Positions 34,439-42,874 are shown, counted from the stretch's first letter. The stretch is DNA of 64,000 nucleotides from Macrococcus sp. DPC7161 (GCF_004117835.1 NZ_SDSC01000008.1:16132-80131), one strand, 5' to 3'. Program-made: numbers and translations. Notes: generated by a model not told the origin, from the letters alone.

Positions 34439-34945
34439 TTATTTTTTATATTTCTTAACTTCAAATGTATATCCATTAATATTTTCATTATTTATTACAT
34501 CAAATTTTTGATCTTGAAAATCTTTTCTAATTGTTAATGTGTTCAAACAGTTAAAGCCTAGTTCATAGTAAAGTTTAAGTGCTGCTAAATTTCTTGCAGC
34601 AACTTCCAAATATAAAGACTCTGAGTATTTTTTTACTATCTCTTCAATCATAAAAATCACTTTTCGACCAATTCCTTTACCTTGCATTTCAGGAATTATA
34701 AAAATATCTTCAAGCCAATCTATTTGCCCACCTCTGCTACCCAAATGTACAAAGCCGATATTTTTATTTTCATATTCTATTAAATAAAATAGGTGTCCCA
34801 CAGAAGTCCATTGATTATAATGTTCAATAGCATCTTCCATATTCTGAATATAATTATTATGCTCTTTCCAAAATAATTGAATTAGATGATATGCACATTG
34901 CTTTTCAGTTTCTGATTTTATTTCATTAATAAGTTTTAGATTCAT
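34439..34945 (-). CDS. GNAT acetyltransferase
   Basis: 168 residues. The acetyl-CoA loop motif is in PEMQGKGIGRKVI, and LYLEVAARNLAALKLYYELGF is the standard GNAT motif B. It resembles AAC(6')-like or stress acetyltransferases. It sits between the fosB-like pseudogene (8 bp upstream) and the GrpB gene. Acceptor unknown. Confidence 0.85.
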   Translation of the reverse strand: MNLKLINEIKSETEKQCAYHLIQLFWKEHNNYIQNMEDAIEHYNQWTSVGHLFYLIEYENKNIGFVHLGSRGGQIDWLEDIFIIPEMQGKGIGRKVIFMIEEIVKKYSESLYLEVAARNLAALKLYYELGFNCLNTLTIRKDFQDQKFDVINNENINGYTFEVKKYKK

Positions 34946-34952
34946 AACATCC

Positions 34953-35375
34953 TCACATATCGTATAATTTTATATGTTCTTTACTTTCACTGTAATACTG
35001 CAATCTATCTTCAAGGGTTCCAGTATGCAATTCTATTTTGTGCCCGTCAGGATCTTCAAAATAGATAGATTTTTTATCTTTTGGGTCTCTTTTTCTACCT
35101 TCTAGTATAAATACATGATGTTTTCTTAAGTGTTCATACCACTCGCTAAAACTCTCATCCCTAATCGAAAATGCAATGTGAGTATATGATAAATGGATTT
35201 CATTTCTTGGTATATCAGTTTCTTCATTCAACGCTATCCAAATGCCACCTATATCAAAATACGCACTTTTATTACCTTCCATCAAAATTTTCCCTTTAAG
35301 TACATTTTGATAAAAATCTATAGATTATTTCAAGTTTGATACCGAAAAAGTAATATGGTTAAGTGCTGTTATCAT
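34953..35375 (-). pseudogene. fosB: FosB-like fosfomycin thiol transferase with nonsense codon
   Basis: The ATG at 35375 has AGGAGA upstream and opens MITALNHITFSVSNLK, the FosB N-terminus with metal-ligand His7. Codon 17 is TAA (35327-35325), where SIDFYQNVLKGK then continues in the same frame to the normal end. The total is 140 codons, the FosB length, with the later ligands in YTHIAFSI and DPDGHKIELHTG intact. One base change from GAA would create this stop. A downstream ATG at 35285 would lack His7. Confidence 0.85.
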
Positions 35376-35516
35376 ACTAAATCTCCTTTTCTCATTGTGA
35401 TTTTCAACAATAAATATAATAAAATTTCCATAGGCTTATTGTTAATCTTATAATAAAATGAGTTTTCAGACAATTAAGATAAAACATATTCTATAATTCA
35501 TAGGAGAAATTAAAAA

Positions 35517-36017
35517 TTGATTATCAAAACAAAGAGATTATTTTTACGCGAGTTTAAATTAGAGGATGTCACTGATTTGTCTAAAGTATTGTCTAATCCT
35601 GATTCAATGAAATATTATCCAAAGATATTTTCACATAAAGATGTCATAAACTGGATAGAGTGGAATATAGAAAATTATCGTTTATATAATCATGGATTAT
35701 GGGCTGTTATCTTAAAAGAAACAAATCAATTCATCGGTGACTGTGGTATAACGATTCAAAATATTGATGGAGAATTACTACCAGAAATAGGTTTCCATAT
35801 TATCCCAGAATTTTGTAACAAAGGTTATGCCTCAGAAGCTGCCCTTACTTGTAAAAATTACGCATTTGATAAGTTGGGGTACAGTGAAATCTATTCATAC
35901 ACCAATGTAGAAAACTTAGCATCTCAAAAAGTAGCAAAAAATATAGGTATGCATGTACATAAACAATATAAGAAAAACAACAAAACACATATTGTACAAA
36001 TGGTACACAAAATATAA
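35517..36017 (+). CDS. GNAT acetyltransferase (RimJ/RimL type)
   Basis: 166 residues starting with TTG (IIKTKRLFLREFKLEDVTDL) about 10 bp after AGGAGA. GFHIIPEFCNKGYASEAAL and YSYTNVENLASQKVAKNIGM are the RimJ/RimL-group acetyl-CoA and motif B elements. Acceptor unknown; members act on ribosomal N-termini or small molecules. Confidence 0.85.
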   Translation: MIIKTKRLFLREFKLEDVTDLSKVLSNPDSMKYYPKIFSHKDVINWIEWNIENYRLYNHGLWAVILKETNQFIGDCGITIQNIDGELLPEIGFHIIPEFCNKGYASEAALTCKNYAFDKLGYSEIYSYTNVENLASQKVAKNIGMHVHKQYKKNNKTHIVQMVHKI

Positions 36018-36079
36018 TAATTTATATTTAAAATACTGAAATTATCCTAATTAATATTCTTCACGCTTTAACCATATGA

Positions 36080-36085
36080 TATAAT
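36080..36085 (+). promoter_or_regulatory. -10 box of the SAM riboswitch transcript
   Basis: TATAAT lies about 25 bp before the riboswitch P1 stem. No good -35 is seen. Confidence 0.4.
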
Positions 36086-36110
36086 ATAAATACAATATAA
36101 TAGCTCGTAT

Positions 36111-36210
36111 CTTATTTAGAGTAGGTGAAGGGACTTGGCCCGATGAAGCCTCAGCAACAGGCATATTTGTACTGTGCTAATTCCAACAAGATGACATCTT
36201 GAAAGATAAG
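36111..36210 (+). ncRNA. SAM-I riboswitch (S-box)
   Basis: P1 arms CTTATTT and AGATAAG enclose the conserved S-box core in order: AGGTGAAGGGAC, GCCCGATGAAGCC, CAGCAACAGGC, GTGCTAATTCCAACA and a GAAAGATAAG end. This is a textbook SAM-I aptamer. It normally turns off methionine or cysteine genes when S-adenosylmethionine is high. Here a terminator and an 83-residue unknown protein follow. Confidence 0.95.
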
Positions 36211-36220
36211 AAGTTCTTTT

Positions 36221-36256
36221 TAAGCTCTTCTTTATTTAAGATGAGCTTATTTTTAT
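36221..36256 (+). terminator. SAM-regulated terminator
   Basis: TAAGCTC-TTCTT pairs with AAGAT-GAGCTTA and a T-rich run follows. It lies directly after the aptamer, in position to be the expression platform. Confidence 0.8.
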
Positions 36257-36281
36257 TGTAAATATAAATTAAGGAGTGTTT

Positions 36282-36533
36282 ATGATGAGAACTAGAGCAG
36301 ATGTATTAGCAGAACTTTCGGAGGTTCAAATGATCCAACCTAAGAGTTGGGGTTCAAGTGTGGCAAAGGCAAGTAGAATTTCTAAGCTGAAAAGTGAGTT
36401 GAATGCCTTAGATAACGGTAGTTATTTGCATACGAATGAGCCTGTAAATGTCACGAATAATAAAAGATTGAATTCGTTATTAATGGTTATAAAGTCTCAA
36501 TTGAACCAGTATAAAGCAAATAAACCGGAATAA
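36282..36533 (+). CDS. Unknown protein under SAM riboswitch control
   Basis: 83 residues (82 if the next ATG is used) following AAGGAG. The protein is soluble and mostly helical by composition (RTRADVLAELSEVQMIQPKS; ASRISKLKSELNALD), with a polar Asn-rich middle. No membrane segment, signal or cysteine is present, and no family is recognised. It is the only gene between the riboswitch and a strong terminator, so it should be made when SAM is low. Confidence 0.7.
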   Translation: MMRTRADVLAELSEVQMIQPKSWGSSVAKASRISKLKSELNALDNGSYLHTNEPVNVTNNKRLNSLLMVIKSQLNQYKANKPE

Positions 36534-36555
36534 GTTATTATTCCGGTTTATTTTT
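36521..36555 (+). terminator. Rho-independent terminator
   Basis: TAAACCGGAATAA pairs perfectly with TTATTCCGGTTTA, followed by T5. Confidence 0.88.
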
Positions 36556-36580
36556 GTTTATAGTTCGCATGGAAATCACA

Positions 36581-37198
36581 CTAACTTATAATTTCATATA
36601 TATTTCTAATGATTAAAAATGCTACGATAAGGATTATGACACTTGATAGTTTATTTAATATAAGAATAAATCTGCCCGATTTGTCAATTGTACCAACAAT
36701 TTTTCCGATTAGTGCAAGACTGATAAACCATATCCAAGATACAAGAATAGTCGCAATAGTAAATGCTACTTTTTCATCATTAGAATAAATTGATGCACTA
36801 GTCCCAATAACACCTATTGTATCCATTATTGCGTGAGGATTTAATAATGATACAGACATCGCAAAGCCTATCTGTTTTTTTGCAGACATAGGTGGCTGAT
36901 CAGTTGCATCAGCCGGCTTTTCATTCCATAATGACCAAGCCATATATAATAAAAAGAATAAACCAACAATATATACAAATAGTTGTAACGATGGATAATG
37001 ATTTAGCACTAAAGATACACCTAAAACTGCTAACAAAATCAGCAGGGTATCGCACAATCCCGCAGTTATCACTACTGGAAGAGACTTCTTTAAACTCTTA
37101 TGATTAGCGCCTTGATTAAATACAAATACATTTTGAGCACCTAATGGTAATATTAGTCCTAATGCTAATAAAAATCCATGTAAAGTCGCTTGAATCAT
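36581..37198 (-). CDS. LysE/ArgO-type amino acid exporter
   Basis: 205 residues with about six membrane segments. The N-terminal GLILPLGAQNVFVFNQG and the middle LLNPHAIMDTIGVIG motifs are those of the LysE/ArgO family, which exports basic amino acids. AAAAGGTG precedes the ATG at 37198. It stands alone; no regulator such as ArgP is adjacent. Confidence 0.9.
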   Translation of the reverse strand: MIQATLHGFLLALGLILPLGAQNVFVFNQGANHKSLKKSLPVVITAGLCDTLLILLAVLGVSLVLNHYPSLQLFVYIVGLFFLLYMAWSLWNEKPADATDQPPMSAKKQIGFAMSVSLLNPHAIMDTIGVIGTSASIYSNDEKVAFTIATILVSWIWFISLALIGKIVGTIDKSGRFILILNKLSSVIILIVAFLIIRNIYEIIS

Positions 37199-37274
37199 AT
37201 TAATCACCTTTTCTAATTATTCTTCTTATACTTAATGGTAATTATATTACATCATAAACCCCGAAACAAAAAGG

Positions 37275-37563
37275 GTTTATTTACGAATGGTGAAATCATT
37301 ATCAACAATCAAGATGTCAGCAAGTTAACAGAGAAGCAACGTGCAAAAATACGACTCAAACAAATCGGACTTATTCTTCAATCTTCAAATTTAGTTCCGT
37401 TCTTAAAAGTAAAAGACCAGCTTAATTTGCTTGATAAAGTGAACCAAACTAATATTTCAAAAGATGAATTTAACACCCAAGTTAAAGAGCTAGGCTTATC
37501 ATCCGTCATGAATCAATTTCCATAAGAACTCTCAGGAGGTCAGCGTCAGCGTGCCCTAATACA
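37275..37563 (+). pseudogene. Internal fragment of an ABC ATPase
   Basis: The frame resembles residues 75-150 of the ATPase at 7512-8177: KQRAKIRLKQIGLILQSSNL and LDKVNQTN, then NQFP, a TAA stop at 37523, then ELSGGQRQRALI. Walker A and the C-terminal half are both missing. It ends exactly where the truncated MerR gene on the other strand begins, so this is a recombination scar. Confidence 0.8.
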
Positions 37564-37781
37564 CAGAACGTTTTAATATCAGCAAGTGACATACCTGTTT
37601 CTTTTAAATGTGTAATCGATTCAACCCACAATTTATTTTCTTCAGAAAACACGCGCTTATTACCTTGACGCGCTACTTTAAATAAGCCTTCTTTTTCATA
37701 AAATCTCAAAGTATGTTCACTCAATCCTGTAAGTTCAACAAATTCTCCCATCGTCCAAGTCAATTTCTCACCAACTTTCAA
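37563..37781 (-). pseudogene. Truncated MerR-family regulator
   Basis: The minus strand encodes a good MerR HTH and start of the dimer helix (TMGEFVELTGLSEHTLRFYE, KEGLF, ending GMSLADIKTFCV). After that the frame continues to 37506 only by reading antisense through the ABC fragment (LGHADADLL). The effector helix and C-terminus are lost. DNA binding might persist, but regulation should not. Confidence 0.7.
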
Positions 37782-37825
37782 AATTAGCTTAACACCTAGA
37801 GAGAACTCTAGGTCAAGTAAAAATT

Positions 37826-38194
37826 TTATAAATAATCCTCTGCTTGCTCTCCATGCTTCTTGCCATATGACTCCATGAGTTTAAGTATTGGTAATATTTC
37901 CTGCCCCATCTCTGTTAATGAATATTCAACACGTGGTGGAACTTCTGGATATACTTCACGATGAACGAGCCCATCACTTTCTAATTCTTTTAATTGCTTT
38001 GTAAGAGATCCTTGTGAGATACCTGATAAAAATCGCTTAATATCACTAAATCGCTTCGGCTCATCTTTAATAAACCATAAAATAAAATACTTCCAGCGGC
38101 CGGATAACAAATTTTGAGTGAAACCTATTCCATATAAATCCCTTTTATTAATAATCATCGTATCATCAAATCCGTATTTACAAATTTTCGCCAT
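37826..38194 (-). CDS. HxlR-family redox regulator (QsrR/YodB-like)
   Basis: 122 residues. The winged HTH (LSGRWKYFILWFIKDEPKRF; SGISQGSLTKQLKELESDGL) and wing (VPPRVEYSLTEMGQEILP) are HxlR type. A Cys at position 5 (MAKIC) is where QsrR and YodB carry their quinone-sensing thiol. It is divergent from an LLM monooxygenase gene, with two operator-like elements between. It is likely a repressor relieved by quinones or other electrophiles. Confidence 0.82.
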   Translation of the reverse strand: MAKICKYGFDDTMIINKRDLYGIGFTQNLLSGRWKYFILWFIKDEPKRFSDIKRFLSGISQGSLTKQLKELESDGLVHREVYPEVPPRVEYSLTEMGQEILPILKLMESYGKKHGEQAEDYL

Positions 38195-38216
38195 AATCTC
38201 CCGTCCTTATACAAAC

Positions 38217-38232
38217 GTACTAAAAATAGTAC
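38217..38232. promoter_or_regulatory. Palindromic operator GTACTA-N4-TAGTAC
   Basis: A perfect 16-bp inverted repeat just upstream of the HxlR gene start; it resembles YodB-type TACTA...TAGTA sites. Confidence 0.5.
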
Positions 38233-38273
38233 TTAATCACATTTTATTGCCGTCTTTTCAAACTTGTATATAA

Positions 38274-38288
38274 GTATATAATTTATAC
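38274..38288. promoter_or_regulatory. QsrR-type operator GTATA-N5-TATAC
   Basis: Exact match to the QsrR palindrome reported for S. aureus (GTATA-TAATT-TATAC), 33 bp upstream of the LLM monooxygenase start. Confidence 0.6.
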
Positions 38289-38321
38289 TACGATAACTCA
38301 AATAAAGAAGGAGCTTTAGTA

Positions 38322-39662
38322 ATGACAATTAATAAAAGAGATGGCAAGATGAAACTTGCGCTACAAATGGTTTCCGGATACGGTGGTGAATTTAAAACGT
38401 GGCGTATGCCTGGTGCTGTTGCAGATGCTTATACAAACATGGACTTCTATGTAGAAAATGCAAAAATAGCTGAGCAAGGTAAAATCCATACATTGTTTAT
38501 CGCAGATACCCCTGCTTTAGCAAATGACATTTCAACAAACTCTCCGATGCATCCAATGGATCCCACAATAGCACTCACAGCAGTTGCAAGAGAAACAAAG
38601 CACATCGGGATTGTATCAACCTATTCTACGACATATACTGAACCGTATAATTTAGCACGTACGTTAAAAACGTTAGATATTGTTAGTAATGGTCGAATGG
38701 GATGGAATGCAGTAACGACATCGAATCATGAAGCTGCTGCAAACTTTGGACGACCACTTCCAGATCGTGATACACGTTATGATATGGCGCACGAACATAT
38801 AGAAGCTGTACAAACATTATGGGGTACTTTCGGACGTGATGCTTATATTCATAACAAAATAACCGGTGAATATGTAGACATGTCAAAAGTCAAACGCGCA
38901 AATTACCATGGTAAACACTATCAAACACGTGGACCTCTTCCAATACCAGCTTCACCACAAGGGCAACCACCAATATTTCAAGCGGGTGGCGGTGAAAAAG
39001 GATTAGAACTTGCAGGAAGGTTCGCTTCAGGTGTATATGCGAATCCATTTACGAAAGAAGAAGCGAAATTACATCGCATGATGTTACGTAAAAGTGCAGA
39101 AGCACATGGACGTAACCCTGACGATATTAAGATGTTTGCAGGATTTATGTTCTCAATTGGAAAGACAAAAGAAGAAGCACTTGAACGTCGCTATATGATG
39201 CAGGAATTTGCACCAAGAGAAACTGCACATCATGTAGAATATTTAGGACATATGGTTGGATTATCAATCAGTATGAATACAATCGATATTACACGACCTC
39301 TACCACAAAGCTTAATCAGTCAAATGTATCCATCACCAATGGATCCAAGATCAGATAAAGCTTATGAATTATTAAAATCAGGAATGTCTGTTAAAGATGT
39401 GTTAGCTAATGGTGTAATCAACTACCATCCAGTTGTTGTCGGTACACCTGAAATGGTCGCTGACTTCTTAGAAGATTGGTATTTATCAGATGCAACTGAC
39501 GGCTTCTCTATCGTGCCAGATTCATCGCATGATGGGGTCAAAGATTTTGTAGAGCAAGTCGTACCTATTTTACAGGAGCGTGGACTATTCCACACAGAAT
39601 ACGAAGGAGAAACATTAAGAGAAAATTTAGGCGTATCTTATGAATATGGATTGAATCACTAA
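38322..39662 (+). CDS. FMN-dependent monooxygenase (NtaA/SnaA/DszA family)
   Basis: 446 residues of the LLM superfamily. The TTYTEPYNLARTLKTLDIVS and GRMGWNAVTTSN motifs and the PIFQAGGGEKGLELA segment are typical of NtaA-like two-component monooxygenases that use reduced FMN. AAGGAG precedes the ATG. It is divergent from the HxlR regulator and followed by an NAD(P)-binding reductase and, beyond a terminator, a flavodoxin-like gene. Confidence 0.92.
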   Translation: MTINKRDGKMKLALQMVSGYGGEFKTWRMPGAVADAYTNMDFYVENAKIAEQGKIHTLFIADTPALANDISTNSPMHPMDPTIALTAVARETKHIGIVSTYSTTYTEPYNLARTLKTLDIVSNGRMGWNAVTTSNHEAAANFGRPLPDRDTRYDMAHEHIEAVQTLWGTFGRDAYIHNKITGEYVDMSKVKRANYHGKHYQTRGPLPIPASPQGQPPIFQAGGGEKGLELAGRFASGVYANPFTKEEAKLHRMMLRKSAEAHGRNPDDIKMFAGFMFSIGKTKEEALERRYMMQEFAPRETAHHVEYLGHMVGLSISMNTIDITRPLPQSLISQMYPSPMDPRSDKAYELLKSGMSVKDVLANGVINYHPVVVGTPEMVADFLEDWYLSDATDGFSIVPDSSHDGVKDFVEQVVPILQERGLFHTEYEGETLRENLGVSYEYGLNH

Positions 39663-39699
39663 GGAGGAAGTTATAGATGATTTAATGCAAAATTTCTAA
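39661..39699 (+). pseudogene. Short C-terminal scrap between two genes
   Basis: The frame reads KEEVIDDLMQNF then TAA and contains an orphan AGGAGG with a two-codon ATG-ATT-TAA. It looks like the tail of a deleted gene. Too short to be certain. Confidence 0.25.
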
Positions 39700-39715
39700 T
39701 CTGAGGAGGTTTATT

Positions 39716-40441
39716 ATGAAAATAGGTATAATTGGTGCCGGACCAATCGGCACAACAATTTCCAAGCATTTATTTGATGCTGGACACGAAATTAAAATAG
39801 CTGATTTAAGATCCATTGATAAATTAAAGGACAAAGACTATAAAGGAAATGCCGTAACGATTGAAGATGTAATACAAGATATTAATGTATTAATCATTTC
39901 TATTCCTTTTCATGTCGTTCCTCAATTAAAGAATCATCTATCACAACTCGATGAACATACAATTATAATTGATACGACAAATTATTATCCTTTTAGAGAT
40001 GGTAATATAACATCCATCGAACAAGGTAAAGTTGAAAGCGTGTGGGTTTCAGAACAAATTGGCAAACCTGTGATTAAAGCATTTAACAACCTACTTGCGA
40101 TGACACTTCAAAATATCACATCTGCTGATGGTAAAAAAATAGCTATGGCGATTTCAGGGGATAATCAAAACCATAAAGATACCGTAACAAATATGATTAG
40201 AGAAATTGGAATAGATGTTGTAGATAATGGCGAATTAAATAACTCATGGAGACACCAACCAGGAGCACCAGCATACTGTACTGAACTTAATCAATCACAT
40301 TTGGAGCATGCCTTAAAGATTGCTGTTAAATCTTCTGTGCCTATCAATCGGGACGAAGTGATGAAACATTTCAAACCTAATATGCAACATGAAGATATCG
40401 TAGCGATGAACAGGAAAGTTTATGGTGCTGATACATTATAA
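39716..40441 (+). CDS. NAD(P)-binding oxidoreductase (F420-reductase-like)
   Basis: 241 residues. The Rossmann motif GIIGAGPIGTTISKHLFDAG opens the protein. The rest follows the NADPH:F420 oxidoreductase-like family (VLIISIPFHVVPQLKNHLS; KPVIKAFNNLLAM), which in these bacteria must use another flavin or cofactor. GAGGAGGT precedes the ATG. Probably co-transcribed with the monooxygenase and may feed it reducing power. Confidence 0.85.
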   Translation: MKIGIIGAGPIGTTISKHLFDAGHEIKIADLRSIDKLKDKDYKGNAVTIEDVIQDINVLIISIPFHVVPQLKNHLSQLDEHTIIIDTTNYYPFRDGNITSIEQGKVESVWVSEQIGKPVIKAFNNLLAMTLQNITSADGKKIAMAISGDNQNHKDTVTNMIREIGIDVVDNGELNNSWRHQPGAPAYCTELNQSHLEHALKIAVKSSVPINRDEVMKHFKPNMQHEDIVAMNRKVYGADTL

Positions 40442-40476
40442 AAATAAGACCGCTTGAATTCAAGCGGTCTTATTTT
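40441..40476. terminator. Bidirectional terminator
   Basis: A long perfect palindrome, AAAATAAGACCGCTTGAA and its complement, between convergent genes. Confidence 0.9.
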
Positions 40477-40991
40477 CACTTCACAAACGTTATATAAACT
40501 TTGTTTCCTTCAATTAATTCTTCATCCGTTAAGTTATATGCTGTGCCATATTGCGCATAATATCCTAGATAGTTTGCACCTATATAATTAAAAGTTGCTT
40601 CAAATGGACTTAGTAAGGTTTCAAGCGTGAAATGATTTGATCCTTCTTCCGAATAATCCGCTTCATTTGACCCAACTGTCACACCAATACCAAACGATTT
40701 ACCCTTTAACTTAGTTCCTTCTGGCCCATATGCATAATTGTACAGGAACACTTCATCAAGATACTGCTTTAATAATGGCGGACTACTATACCAGTAGAAT
40801 GGGAATTGGAAGATAATCTTATCATAATTTAATAATCGTTCCTGTTCAGTTGCCACATTAATCTTTGATTCAGGGTATAACGCGTATAAATCAATGATAT
40901 CAATATCTTCTTTCATCAAACTGTCCATCCATAATCGATTGACGCGTGAATGCTGCATATCCGGATGAACGATAATCACTAATGTCTTCAT
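40476..40991 (-). CDS. Flavodoxin-like NAD(P)H quinone oxidoreductase
   Basis: 171 residues. HPDMQHSRVNRLWMDSL at the start and FQFPFYWYSSPPLLKQYLDE are the KefF/MdaB-like FMN-binding and active-site motifs, with the glycine-rich GIGVTVGSNE. Catalyses two-electron quinone reduction, so it avoids semiquinones. GAGGAG precedes the ATG at 40991. The gene upstream ends only 5 bp away. Confidence 0.88.
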   Translation of the reverse strand: MKTLVIIVHPDMQHSRVNRLWMDSLMKEDIDIIDLYALYPESKINVATEQERLLNYDKIIFQFPFYWYSSPPLLKQYLDEVFLYNYAYGPEGTKLKGKSFGIGVTVGSNEADYSEEGSNHFTLETLLSPFEATFNYIGANYLGYYAQYGTAYNLTDEELIEGNKVYITFVK

Positions 40992-40996
40992 ATGTA

Positions 40997-41557
40997 TCAC
41001 TCCTCAATTCTTTTAATCACTTTCGCAGGTGTTCCTGCAACAATCGTATTTGGCGGTACATCTTTTGTTACTGTTGAATCAGCTGCAACGATTGAATTCT
41101 CCCCAACTGTTACACCTGGTAATACCGTTACATTTGCACCTAACCATGCATTCTTCTTAATCAATACCTTTTTTACAACTAAACCACGACGCTTCGTTGG
41201 ATCTACGATATGATTGACAGAAATAATTCTTGCTGACGGTCCAATGAGCACATTATCCTCAATTTCAATGCCACCTAAATCAACAAATGTTACATTCTTA
41301 TTGATGAAGATATCTTTACCAAACTTAATATGACGGCCGTAATCAGTATAAAATGGTAATGAGACAACGACACTTTCATCGATTGACTGGCCTGTCATTT
41401 CGCCTAGTATTTTTAGTACTTCTGTATTCGTTTTATAGCCATCATTGATTTCAAATGATAATCTTTCGCTGTTGCCTTTATGTGTATGGATTTCATCATA
41501 AATCGGATCATCTTTCAATATTTCAATATTTTGAATACGTTCTAATAAACTCATCAT
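40997..41557 (-). CDS. Hexapeptide-repeat acetyltransferase (maltose/galactoside type)
   Basis: 186 residues. Left-handed beta-helix repeats are seen from IKFGKDIFINKNVTFVDLGG to VTVGENSIVAADSTVTKDVP, ending PAKVIKRIEE. The active-site His is in SVNHIVDP. An acetyl-CoA-dependent sugar acetyltransferase of the LacA/Maa group. AAGGAG precedes ATG-ATG (41557/41554). It precedes the quinone reductase in one operon. Confidence 0.88.
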   Translation of the reverse strand: MMSLLERIQNIEILKDDPIYDEIHTHKGNSERLSFEINDGYKTNTEVLKILGEMTGQSIDESVVVSLPFYTDYGRHIKFGKDIFINKNVTFVDLGGIEIEDNVLIGPSARIISVNHIVDPTKRRGLVVKKVLIKKNAWLGANVTVLPGVTVGENSIVAADSTVTKDVPPNTIVAGTPAKVIKRIEE

Positions 41558-41738
41558 GTTCACTCCTTTTATATTCATTTTACTATAGCCTTTGAAAAAC
41601 CATTAAATAAAAGCACTATAATGTCTGATTCAATTCAGCATGCATTATAGCGCTTCATACAAGTTCTGTTATTTATATTTTCTCTTTATCTGTTCTCTTG
41701 TTAATAAATACCTCATTTCAAAAACTTGTTTGGAGTAA

Positions 41739-41770
41739 AAATATAAGTGCTAGCATTGAGCTGCGCTTAT
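41739..41770 (-). terminator. Rho-independent terminator
   Basis: On the minus strand ATAAGCGC-AGC pairs with GCT-AGCACTTAT (one mismatch), followed by ATTTTTA. It lies after the SnoaL-like gene. A further hairpin (41611-41655) in the gap has paired CTATAATG/CATTATAG arms. Confidence 0.6.
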
Positions 41771-41778
41771 ACTTAAAT

Positions 41779-42180
41779 TTATTCCGTCATTGCCTCTAAT
41801 ACTTTTACGCTATCCGTTACTTGTCTAAATGATTGGATTTTCCCTGCATCATTGAAAGTATAATAATGAACAAAATCTGCTTCGAAATATTTATTTGTCT
41901 GTTTATATGTTCCACTATATTTTCCAAATACCATTACTTTTTCTTCATTAAACGTATAATCAATATCTTTTGCAGTAAATTGATCCCATTCTGTTCCTAA
42001 ACGCATATGAACATTTTGTAGGATGTCTTCTTTTCCAACATACGTACCGCCATACGGAAAACCTTCACACTCAGTCCAAGTGATATCATCTGCCAAATAT
42101 TCAAAGAAAGCATCTAACTTCCCTTTACCTACTAAACGATATGTTGCCTCAATAATACTTTGATATTGTTCTGATTTCAT
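41779..42180 (-). CDS. SnoaL/NTF2-like protein
   Basis: 133 residues. The FFEYLADDITWTECEGFPYGGTY region and the DFVHYYTFNDAGKI strand pair are the NTF2-like (SnoaL) fold, which forms small hydrophobic cavities. Role unknown. Separated from the DsbA gene by 1 bp, so they are co-transcribed. Confidence 0.82.
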   Translation of the reverse strand: MKSEQYQSIIEATYRLVGKGKLDAFFEYLADDITWTECEGFPYGGTYVGKEDILQNVHMRLGTEWDQFTAKDIDYTFNEEKVMVFGKYSGTYKQTNKYFEADFVHYYTFNDAGKIQSFRQVTDSVKVLEAMTE

Positions 42181-42181
42181 G

Positions 42182-42808
42182 TTATCCCTCTTTTAATAAT
42201 ATTTGATAATGCTGCTCTAAATCTTCAACTGTCGTCGCTTGCCCTCTAAAGTCAAAGTACTGACCATTTACTTCTGAAATCACTGTAGGATAACTTGTCA
42301 CACCCATCGCTCTCGCTTGATTATAATCCGTTTGAGATAATGTATTTTCTTTTAACGCTTTCGTTAATTGCTGTACTAACAGTGTTGCATCTAATTGAAA
42401 TTTAGATGCTAAATCTGTATAAGTACTCACTTCACTTAAACTTTTACCTTCTACAAAATATTGCTGCTGAATCTCAAATGCTAACTCAGACCATTGCGCT
42501 TGTGGAATTTGTTCACGCATTACTGCAAATGCATTTGCAGGACCGTCTGAATCTAAAACCGTCGTCCCTTCTTGGATTAATTGCAAATTCTTCTCTCCAA
42601 ATGTTACAGGAAACATCGCAGCAATTTTTTGATTTCCTGATTCAAAATAACCATAAGTCCCGATCGGCTTACTATTCTCTCCAATAAACAAACCTCCTGA
42701 AATCACTTCAATATTTAACTCAGGATGTCTGTCATGAAATTGTTTAAAGACACTATTAAAGCCGTAACACCATCCACAATAAGCATCCCATATATATATT
42801 ATCTTCAT
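42182..42808 (-). CDS. DsbA-family thiol oxidoreductase (FrnE-like)
   Basis: 208 residues. The CxxC active site is CGWC in IWDAYCGWCYGFN near the start, and the cis-Pro loop is GVTSYPTVISE. No signal peptide is present, so it is a cytoplasmic DsbA-type protein like FrnE, which is linked to oxidative stress. AGAAGGA precedes the ATG at 42808. Confidence 0.88.
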   Translation of the reverse strand: MKIIYIWDAYCGWCYGFNSVFKQFHDRHPELNIEVISGGLFIGENSKPIGTYGYFESGNQKIAAMFPVTFGEKNLQLIQEGTTVLDSDGPANAFAVMREQIPQAQWSELAFEIQQQYFVEGKSLSEVSTYTDLASKFQLDATLLVQQLTKALKENTLSQTDYNQARAMGVTSYPTVISEVNGQYFDFRGQATTVEDLEQHYQILLKEG

Positions 42809-42874
42809 ATTTATCCTTCTTTCTTTATTATTATCATTAATATACACCTATTTAGCTATAACACAAATAAATAA

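Noticed and set aside
34953..35285. A short intact VOC gene at the fosB-like locus
   Set aside because: The frame continues upstream through one stop codon to the proper FosB start; the short version lacks the first metal ligand.
37506..37781. A complete 91-residue MerR regulator
   Set aside because: Its last 17 residues come from antisense reading of the ABC fragment, so the gene is truncated.
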